Shown: positions 1 to 4,633 of the stretch, piece after piece
How the letters are laid out: each line of letters opens with the position of its first letter
How positions within the stretch are numbered: the first letter of the stretch is position 1
From: an uncultured Coriobacteriia bacterium
GTDB taxonomy: Bacteria > Actinomycetota > Coriobacteriia > Coriobacteriales > QAMH01
Length of the DNA: 6,527 bases
Direction: 5' to 3'
Assembly: GCA_949283445.1 (NCBI GenBank)
Contig: CASDTD010000071.1
Span: forward strand, 1 to 6,527
Made by a program: the position numbers and the translations under genes
The notes under the pieces: model-generated
Databases searched by the model: none
What the model was told of the DNA's origin: nothing
The model's input: only the letters and a program-made list of their open reading frames with translations

Positions 1-431
1 GCCTTGCCTTTGCCGCGCGGCTTGCCGGCGCCGGCGGTGCTGCCCAGCCCGCCTGCGAACATGAGCGCGTCTTCGAACAACATCTTCGAGGGTTTGATGT
101 CCACGCCGTGGAGTGCGGCGCTTCTGCAGCGGCTGGCAAGCCCGTTGTCGCTGGTCACCACGCAGATGCGTTGCTGCGCGCGTCGTACGCGCCCGACGAT
201 GGAATCGTCGGCGGTGTCCAGGCGCGTGAACGCGGATTTGCGAGCCGGCTTCATCGCTACGCCCGTGCCGCCCGCACCATCCCATACGATGAGGTAGTCG
301 GTGGTGCCGATGAGCTCGCGTGCTCGTGTGCGCATACGCGCCTCGAGCGCTTCGCGCTGCGCTTCCAGCGAAAGGGCGCACGTGGCGGGGTCGCGTTTGG
401 TCACGTTATAGCCGTCTATCAGGTGGAACAT
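1..431 (-). CDS. YacP/Rae1-like NYN-domain (PIN-like) RNase, 3' end cut by window edge
   Basis: Reading the - strand from the ATG at 431-429 gives 143 uninterrupted codons to the window edge. The protein opens with MFHLIDGYNV, the DGYN signature at the start of YacP-type NYN domains. Further acidic positions fit the PIN-like metal site: D51 in IVWDG, D75-D76 in TADDSI and D95 in VVTSDNGL. After about residue 125 the chain becomes Gly/Ala/Lys-rich (GKPRGKGK), probably a linker or basic tail. YacP proteins are about 170 residues, so only the C-terminus should be missing. In Bacillus subtilis the relative Rae1 is a ribosome-associated mRNA endonuclease; a similar role here is inferred. The gene diverges from rpsP across a 565-base region full of repeats. 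Its Shine-Dalgarno is weak: only GCGAG-like bases lie upstream. Family assignment is firm; the biological role is not. Confidence 0.85.
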   Translation of the reverse strand, partial: MFHLIDGYNVTKRDPATCALSLEAQREALEARMRTRARELIGTTDYLIVWDGAGGTGVAMKPARKSAFTRLDTADDSIVGRVRRAQQRICVVTSDNGLASRCRSAALHGVDIKPSKMLFEDALMFAGGLGSTAGAGKPRGKGK

Positions 432-467
432 GAGAACTGCTCGCAATCGTCATCTGCATTGAAGACG

Positions 468-473
468 ATTGTA
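468..473 (-). promoter_or_regulatory. Possible -10 box for the NYN-domain gene
   Basis: On the - strand this reads TACAAT, one base from the sigma-70-type -10 consensus, and lies 36 bases upstream of the ATG at 431. It would give a 5' leader of roughly 30 bases. No convincing -35 is seen at 16-18 bases spacing; the 17-base position reads AACGTC. The call therefore rests on the -10 alone. Confidence 0.3.
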
Positions 474-504
474 GCGAATGCCCCTGAGCCGACGTTCGTC
501 TCGT

Positions 505-807
505 TGTCATAACTTCGCCAAATTGCCGTTTCCCAACATCGCATGCCAGCTTGAGAAAGATATGGCAAACGCGCCTTCGCTTCCCTGCGGCGATTTGTGC
601 CATATCATGTCCAAGCAGGCATTTTCACGGGATTTCTGGCAAGTTCACAACGAAATGGCAGGCGGACGATGCGCCGAGCGGAATCACCCGTGCCAGAACC
701 TTCTCAACTTGCCATCCTTTTCGGGGATTTGGCAGGTTGGCGAAGATATGGCATACGAGCGACCTGCCAATGCAATCTGGCTGTGCCATAACGTTGACAA
801 ATGGGCA
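505..807. repeat. Ordered array of seven alternating 24-base repeats with a 93-base period
   Basis: Seven 24-base elements lie at 505-528 (-), 544-567 (+), 598-621 (-), 637-660 (+), 691-714 (-), 730-753 (+) and 784-807 (-). Gaps are exactly 15, 30, 15, 30, 15 and 30 bases, so the unit (- element, 15, + element, 30) is 93 bases and is present three and a half times. Read in the + orientation, the element starts TGSCAR, has TTG at columns 8-10 and ends ATGGCA. Columns 2, 4, 8, 9, 14, 16, 20, 21, 23 and 24 are identical in all seven. The 15-base and 30-base gaps are largely unlike each other. Each - / + pair could fold into a long imperfect hairpin. The array lies between divergent genes and ends inside a possible promoter. 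The layout resembles REP/BIME mosaics or an operator array; I do not recognise the family. Confidence 0.85.
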
Positions 808-821
808 CAAGGCCGTAGGTT
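794..821 (+). promoter_or_regulatory. Possible promoter for the rpsP operon, overlapping the last repeat
   Basis: A perfect -35 hexamer TTGACA (794-799) is followed after 16 bases by TAGGTT (816-821), a poor -10 with three of six consensus bases. The -35 lies within the seventh 24-base repeat (784-807), so a protein bound to that repeat would compete with polymerase. Transcription would start near 828 and give a leader of about 170 bases before rpsP. The weak -10 keeps confidence low. Confidence 0.35.
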
Positions 822-899
822 AGCCTGGCGCCGCACTTCTTTAAGCAAGCTCGCTTGCCTTTTCACGCAAATATGTCTCCACAACGCTGCGAATTCATG

Positions 900-905
900 T
901 ACAAT
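900..905 (+). promoter_or_regulatory. Possible -10 box for the rpsP operon
   Basis: TACAAT at 900-905 matches five of six bases of the sigma-70-type -10 and is preceded directly by TG. The best upstream hexamer at 18 bases spacing, TCTCCA (876-881), is a weak -35. If used, transcripts would start near 912 and carry an 85-base leader that includes the hairpin at 952-972. It is a competing or additional candidate to the promoter at 794-821. Confidence 0.4.
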
Positions 906-951
906 TGTGAGTCGCTGTGCGACCCGTCATCGCACACAGGTCTCAATTTAG

Positions 952-981
952 CGCCTGCAATGGGTGCAGGCGAGGGTTTTT
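952..981 (+). promoter_or_regulatory. Hairpin plus U-tract in the rpsP leader, attenuator-like
   Basis: CGCCTGCA (952-959) and TGCAGGCG (965-972) form a perfect 8-base-pair stem with a 5-base loop. After AGGG there are five T residues (977-981), only 4 bases before the Shine-Dalgarno. No gene ends on the + strand before it, so it is not an end-of-gene terminator. It could act as a leaky terminator or attenuator for the operon, or as a 5' stabilising stem. The four-base gap between stem and T-run weakens the terminator reading. Upstream, GTCGC/GCGAC (911-915/919-923) and TGTGCG/CGCACA (916-921/931-936) are mutually exclusive pairings, as expected of a switching leader. Confidence 0.45.
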
Positions 982-985
982 ACTG

Positions 986-991
986 AAGGAG
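986..991 (+). promoter_or_regulatory. Shine-Dalgarno that sets the TTG start of rpsP
   Basis: AAGGAG at 986-991 stands five bases before TTG at 997. This selects the TTG over the upstream in-frame GTG at 964, which lies inside the leader hairpin. The selected start also gives the family N-terminus, with a short lead into IRLARHG. Confidence 0.8.
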
Positions 992-996
992 AAGTT

Positions 997-1380
997 TTGG
1001 TAGTTATCCGTCTGGCACGTCATGGTGCCCACAAAGCGCCGTTCTACCGCATCGTCGTCGCCGATCAGCGCAAGCGCCGCGATGGTGCCATCATCGAGCA
1101 GGTCGGCACGTACGACCCGAAGGGCGACCCGTCCATCATCAACCTCGACGTCGAGAAGGTCGACGAGTGGATTTCCAAGGGCGCTCAGCCGTCCGAGACT
1201 GTCGCCAAGCTCATTGCCACGGTCAAGGGCGAGGCTCTGCCTGCGAAGATTCAGGCCCGCGCGGATCTGAAGGCTGCCGAGAAGGCCGCCGCCGAAAAGG
1301 CCGCTGCTGAGGCTGCCGCCAAGAAGGCTGCAGAGGAAGCCGCTGCTGCCGAGGCCGAAGAAGCCGCTGAGGAAGAGTAA
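997..1380 (+). CDS. rpsP: 30S ribosomal protein S16 (bS16), TTG start
   Basis: The 127-residue product begins [20 protein letters not shown] and continues [20 protein letters not shown], the hallmark N-terminal half of bS16, a primary assembly protein of the 30S body that binds 16S rRNA. The core fold ends near residue 85. From about 88 the chain is a charged, alanine-rich helix of Ala, Glu and Lys ending in EEAAEEE. Typical bS16 has 80-90 residues, and longer Ala/Glu/Lys tails are common in actinobacteria. The TTG start is chosen from the Shine-Dalgarno five bases upstream and from family alignment; the in-frame GTG at 964 would add eleven residues unlike S16. It is the first gene of the + strand cluster, with khpA three bases downstream. 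The leader hairpin at 952-972 may control the operon. In many bacteria ffh precedes rpsP; here a divergent NYN gene does. Confidence 0.97.
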   Translation: MVVIRLARHGAHKAPFYRIVVADQRKRRDGAIIEQVGTYDPKGDPSIINLDVEKVDEWISKGAQPSETVAKLIATVKGEALPAKIQARADLKAAEKAAAEKAAAEAAAKKAAEEAAAAEAEEAAEEE

Positions 1381-1383
1381 GCC

Positions 1384-1638
1384 ATGACGCAGGGCTACGA
1401 TGATGTGACGAGCCTGGTCCGCACGATGGTCGAGCAGCTCGTGGACAACCCCGACGCCGTCGAGGTCACGGGCACCGATCAGGGCCATGGCGAACTCTAC
1501 GTGGAGGTCTCGGTCGACGAGTCCGACATCGGCAAGGTCATCGGCCGTCAGGGCCGCATCATCAAGGCGCTGCGCACCTTGGCGCGAGCCGCTGCCTCGC
1601 AGGAGGGTTTCCGCGTCGAGGTCGAGCTTGCCGAATAG
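1384..1638 (+). CDS. khpA: KH-domain RNA-binding protein KhpA (YlqC family)
   Basis: This 84-residue protein is essentially one KH domain. The RNA-binding loop is GKVIGRQGRIIKALRTL, with the GXXG motif GRQG at residues 54-57. The N-terminal helix (LVRTMVEQLVDNP, about 11-23) and the final strand FRVEVELAE match the YlqC/KhpA family, which is nearly always encoded between rpsP and rimM. In Gram-positive bacteria KhpA pairs with KhpB (Jag) and binds many RNAs, affecting cell division and translation; that function is family knowledge. The start ATG lies three bases after the rpsP stop. GGAAGAG (1371-1377), inside the end of rpsP, serves as Shine-Dalgarno, which suggests translational coupling. 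Length is normal and nothing looks damaged. Confidence 0.95.
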   Translation: MTQGYDDVTSLVRTMVEQLVDNPDAVEVTGTDQGHGELYVEVSVDESDIGKVIGRQGRIIKALRTLARAAASQEGFRVEVELAE

Positions 1639-1649
1639 GCGCCGCGTTC

Positions 1650-2204
1650 GTGAGCGCTTCATATGAACTTGTTGCCCGCGTCGGCAAGGCGCGGGGTCTG
1701 GAAGGGGAGGTCACGGCACAGATTGCCGGTGACCTTCCCTTCTGCTTGTACGAGGGGCTCGAGGTCCACGTCGTGCCCCCGACGCTGTATGGTCCGCGCG
1801 ATATTCGCATCGCGTCTGTTGACGAGCTCGCCTCCGGTCAGCTCGTGCTCTCGTTCGAAGGCGTGGATTCCATCGACGCTGCCGAGCAAATCGCTGGCCG
1901 GTGGTTGCTTGCTGCTGTCGACGACCTGGACCTAGACGACGACCCCAATTGGTTCATCGGCTGTGCGGTGACTGACGAGCGCTATGGGGACCTGGGCCAG
2001 GTCACTGAGCTCATCGAGACGCCCGCAAACGACGTCATCGTCGTGGACGGGCCGTATGGAGAAGTGCTCGTGCCTGTCATTGACGAGGTCATCGTCGAGG
2101 TGCCGCAGCAAGATGGCAATCCCATCGTCACACATGTCATGGACGGGCTCATCGACGCCGCGCCGCTGCATCACGCGAAAGACACGCGAGGGGAGGACGC
2201 ATGA
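1650..2204 (+). CDS. rimM: 16S rRNA processing / ribosome maturation factor RimM
   Basis: The 184-residue product has the two-domain RimM plan. The N-terminal barrel (about 5-92) contains VARVGKARGLEGEVTAQI, where the family usually has an HGL.GEV motif; the His is Arg here. A PRC-barrel follows (about 100-170), with WFIGCAV, GDLGQVTELIETPANDVIVV, EVLVPVIDEVI and the closing DGLID. RimM binds S19 and helps mature the 30S head. The start is GTG at 1650, eleven bases after the khpA stop. No clear Shine-Dalgarno is visible, so translation may depend on ribosomes arriving from khpA. No in-frame ATG offers a better start. The stop overlaps the trmD start as ATGA (2201-2204). The last 14 residues, APLHHAKDTRGEDA, are a non-conserved tail. 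Confidence 0.95.
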   Translation: MSASYELVARVGKARGLEGEVTAQIAGDLPFCLYEGLEVHVVPPTLYGPRDIRIASVDELASGQLVLSFEGVDSIDAAEQIAGRWLLAAVDDLDLDDDPNWFIGCAVTDERYGDLGQVTELIETPANDVIVVDGPYGEVLVPVIDEVIVEVPQQDGNPIVTHVMDGLIDAAPLHHAKDTRGEDA

Positions 2205-2959
2205 TCGTCGAGACGCTCTCGGTATTTCCCGATATGTTCGAAGGGCCCATGTCGCTGTCTATCCTGGGACGCGCGCGCAGGCAGGGGGCCCTCGAATTCA
2301 AAGCGCATGACCTGCGCGACTGGACGCATGACAAACACCGTAGCACCGACGACGAGCCCTACGGCGGCGGCCAGGGACTGCTCATGACCTGCCCACCCAT
2401 CTTCGAAGCGCTCGACGACCTGAAGGCGGCTGGGCCCGAACCGCTTGTCATCTTCTTCACGCCCACGGGAGAGCGCTTCGACCAGGGGCTTGCGCTCGAG
2501 CTTGCCCAAGAGGAACGCCTCATCATGGTGTGCGGGCGTTACGAAGGCATCGACGAACGTGCCTACACGCTGGCGGACCGCTGCATTTCCCTGGGCGACT
2601 ACGTGCTTACCGGCGGCGAGCTCGCCGCCATGGTCGTGACCGACGCCGTGACCCGCCTGCTGCCGGGCGTGCTGGGTGACGAGGGCAGCGCCGTGGAGGA
2701 GTCCTTCGCGGAAGGGCTGCTGGAGTTTCCGCAGTACACACGCCCGGCGAGCTATAGAGGCATGGACGTGCCCGACGTGCTGCTTTCCGGTGACCATGGG
2801 GCTGTGGGCCGCTGGCGGCGCGCGCGTGCCATCGAGAAGACCGCGCGTTTGCGTCCGGACCTGCTGGAGGCGGCTGACCTCACCGAGCAGGAGCGTGAAG
2901 ACGCTTACCGCTTAATCAGCGAGCTCCGTGGGCAAACGGACGAAGGCGAAGTATCATAG
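2201..2959 (+). CDS. trmD: tRNA (guanine-N1-)-methyltransferase TrmD, with Glu at the catalytic Asp position
   Basis: TrmD methylates G37 next to the anticodon, using S-adenosylmethionine, and prevents +1 frameshifting. The 252-residue chain has the family's normal length and motifs: SVFPDMF at the start, THDKHRSTDDEPYGGGQG (42-59), the trefoil-knot SAM site CGRYEGIDER (111-120) and LGDYVLTGGE (131-140), then SFAEGLLEFPQYTRP. Arg152 matches the conserved Arg154 of the E. coli enzyme. Ungapped alignment across GVLG..(S/A)..SFAEG places Glu167 where E. coli has Asp169, the proposed general base; the codon is GAG at 2699-2701. The ATG overlaps the rimM stop and has a strong GGGGAGG Shine-Dalgarno at 2190-2196. 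lepB follows within a few bases. Confidence 0.97.
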   Translation: MIVETLSVFPDMFEGPMSLSILGRARRQGALEFKAHDLRDWTHDKHRSTDDEPYGGGQGLLMTCPPIFEALDDLKAAGPEPLVIFFTPTGERFDQGLALELAQEERLIMVCGRYEGIDERAYTLADRCISLGDYVLTGGELAAMVVTDAVTRLLPGVLGDEGSAVEESFAEGLLEFPQYTRPASYRGMDVPDVLLSGDHGAVGRWRRARAIEKTARLRPDLLEAADLTEQEREDAYRLISELRGQTDEGEVS

Positions 2960-2963
2960 AGCG

Positions 2964-3623
2964 ATGTTCTATCGGGCAAAACATTCAATGGATCCAGAAA
3001 GCGGTCAGGGGATGACAGAAAGAAGAAGTGGCGGGTGCCTGAGGTCCCTGCTCGAGTTCATAGGCGTCATCGTCGTCGCCGCGCTGTTGGCGTGGGGCAT
3101 CACGACCTTCGTCGTGCAACCGTACGAGATTCCTTCTGGCTCGATGGAAGACACTATCGAGGTCGGCGACAGGGTCTTGTCGGAGAAGGTCTCCTATTAC
3201 GTCGGTGAGCCAAAGGCCGGCGATATCGTGACCTTCACGGCTTACGAAGACCCCCTGACGTCAGATTTGTATGCGCAAAAAAGCGACGCGCCCGAAAGCG
3301 TTCAGGGGCGCCTGCAGGAAAAGGTGCTTATCAAGCGCGTCATCGCAACGGGCGGACAAACGGTTTCGCTGGAAGACGGTCAGGTGTACGTGGACGGGCA
3401 GCGCCTTTCCGAACCGTACACGGACGGCAAGCGCAGCGACCCGCTTTCCGATTCTGACCTCGTGTTCCCCTACACGGTTCCGGAAGGCGAGGTTTGGGTT
3501 ATGGGCGATAACCGTACCAATTCCAAGGACAGCCGTTTCTTCGGGTCCGTTCCCGTCGAAAACGTCACGGGACACGCGTTTTTGCGGTACTGGCCGCTCG
3601 ACCGTTTCGGCGGTCTTGGCTGA
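2964..3623 (+). CDS. lepB: Type I signal peptidase LepB
   Basis: From ATG 2964 the product has 219 residues. One N-terminal membrane segment (about 30-51, rich in V, I, A and L) precedes the periplasm/exterior-facing catalytic domain of the S26 family. [10 protein letters not shown] holds the nucleophile Ser60, and [11 protein letters not shown] holds the general base Lys124. The box-E motif [14 protein letters not shown] is at 181-194. The enzyme cleaves signal peptides from exported preproteins. The start is uncertain: in-frame ATGs occur at 2964, 2988 and 3012, plus a GTG at 2928 inside trmD, and none has a well-spaced Shine-Dalgarno. I use 2964, the first ATG after the trmD stop (2957-2959). 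The 3012 start would still retain the whole membrane anchor. In many genomes rplS stands between trmD and lepB; it is absent here. Confidence 0.93.
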   Translation: MFYRAKHSMDPESGQGMTERRSGGCLRSLLEFIGVIVVAALLAWGITTFVVQPYEIPSGSMEDTIEVGDRVLSEKVSYYVGEPKAGDIVTFTAYEDPLTSDLYAQKSDAPESVQGRLQEKVLIKRVIATGGQTVSLEDGQVYVDGQRLSEPYTDGKRSDPLSDSDLVFPYTVPEGEVWVMGDNRTNSKDSRFFGSVPVENVTGHAFLRYWPLDRFGGLG

Positions 3624-3679
3624 CGGCGCGGCGTCACGCGTGGTCGGCAACGTTTCGGCACATCGGCATCATGGCAGAT

Positions 3680-3683
3680 AGGA
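3680..3683 (+). promoter_or_regulatory. Shine-Dalgarno that favours the 3689 start of glyQ
   Basis: AGGA (3680-3683, within AGGAAGAG) lies five bases before ATG 3689. The upstream in-frame ATG at 3671 has no purine-rich site before it. This decides for the shorter N-terminus. Confidence 0.55.
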
Positions 3684-3688
3684 AGAGC

Positions 3689-4633
3689 ATGCTCACATTC
3701 CAAGACATCATTTTGACTTTGCAGAACTACTGGGCCAAACAGGGCTGTGTCATCTTGCAGCCGTATGATTCCGAGGTGGGCGCGGGCACCTACCACACGG
3801 CTACCACGCTGCGCTCGTTGGGGCCAGGCAATTGGAACGCCGCCTACGTGCAGCCGTGCCGCCGCCCTGCCGATGGCCGTTACGGCGCCAACCCCAACCG
3901 CCTGCAGCACTACTATCAGTTCCAGGTCATCATGAAGCCGTCTCCCGACAACATTCAAGACCTGTATCTGGGCAGCCTGCGTGCTATCGGCATCGAGCCT
4001 GAGCAGCACGACGTGCGCTTCGTCGAAGACGACTGGGAGAGCCCGACGCTGGGCGCCTGGGGCCTGGGCTGGGAGGTCTGGCTCAACGGCATGGAGGTCA
4101 CGCAGTTCACGTACTTCCAGCAGGTGGGCGGCATCGAGTGCGACCCGGTGGCCGCCGAAGTCACCTACGGCCTCGAGCGTCTGGCCATGTACATCCAGGG
4201 TGTTGACTCGGTCTACGACCTGGTCTGGACCACGTCCCCTGACGGCACGACGTTCACCTACGGCGACGTCTTCTACGAAAACGAGCGCGAGCAATCTGCT
4301 TACGATTTCGAGTTTGCCGACACCGACATGCTGTTCGCCCGCTTCGACGCGTGCGAACGCGAGTGCATGCGCCTGCTCGACTTGGGGTTGCCGCTGCCCG
4401 CATACGATTGCGTCATGAAATGCAGCCATGCGTTTAACTTGCTGGACGCGCGCGGCGCTATTTCCGCTACCGAGCGTCAGCATTATATCCTGCGTGTGCG
4501 CACGGTCACCAAGGCCTGCTGCGAGTCGTATCTGCAGCATGTCATCGAGGAAGGCGGCGCCTACATCGAATCGCAGGACGGGCCGCGCGCCGTACAAGAT
4601 GGTGCCGAAGAGAAGGGGGCGTGCCATGAGTAA
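3689..4633 (+). CDS. glyQ: Glycyl-tRNA synthetase alpha subunit
   Basis: GlyQ is the catalytic subunit of the alpha2-beta2 glycyl-tRNA synthetase: it activates glycine with ATP as a class II enzyme. The 314 residues from ATG 3689 begin [20 protein letters not shown] and follow the family almost without gaps. Landmarks are [31 protein letters not shown] (57-76), [20 protein letters not shown] (111-130), the [11 protein letters not shown] segment and [24 protein letters not shown] 3671 would add six residues (MADRKS) and is a real alternative, but it lacks a Shine-Dalgarno. The C-terminal 20 or so residues are charged and not conserved. The gap after lepB is 65 bases with no visible promoter, T-box or terminator. 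glyS starts inside the last codons, an 8-base overlap that suggests coupled synthesis of the two subunits. Confidence 0.97.
   Translation: MLTFQDIILTLQNYWAKQGCVILQPYDSEVGAGTYHTATTLRSLGPGNWNAAYVQPCRRPADGRYGANPNRLQHYYQFQVIMKPSPDNIQDLYLGSLRAIGIEPEQHDVRFVEDDWESPTLGAWGLGWEVWLNGMEVTQFTYFQQVGGIECDPVAAEVTYGLERLAMYIQGVDSVYDLVWTTSPDGTTFTYGDVFYENEREQSAYDFEFADTDMLFARFDACERECMRLLDLGLPLPAYDCVMKCSHAFNLLDARGAISATERQHYILRVRTVTKACCESYLQHVIEEGGAYIESQDGPRAVQDGAEEKGACHE

Noticed and set aside
765..788. An eighth repeat copy (TGCCA at 765 and 784, the right 19-base interval)
   Set aside because: The interior does not match the conserved columns and it breaks the 93-base register, overlapping the copy at 784-807.
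505..807. CRISPR array
   Set aside because: Elements alternate in orientation, gaps are 15 or 30 bases in turn, the copies are strongly diverged, and no cas gene is in the window.
845..863. Small hairpin GCAAG/CTTGC with a CTCG loop followed by CTTTT
   Set aside because: The stem has only five pairs and no gene ends nearby on the + strand; too weak to call a terminator.
943..1662. 239-codon - strand frame over rpsP and khpA
   Set aside because: Opposite two clear genes; its Leu/Gly-rich stretch is the complement of the S16 Ala/Glu tail.
3600..3615. Hairpin GACCG/CGGTC at the end of lepB
   Set aside because: Five pairs only, inside the coding end of lepB, with no T-run after it; not a terminator.
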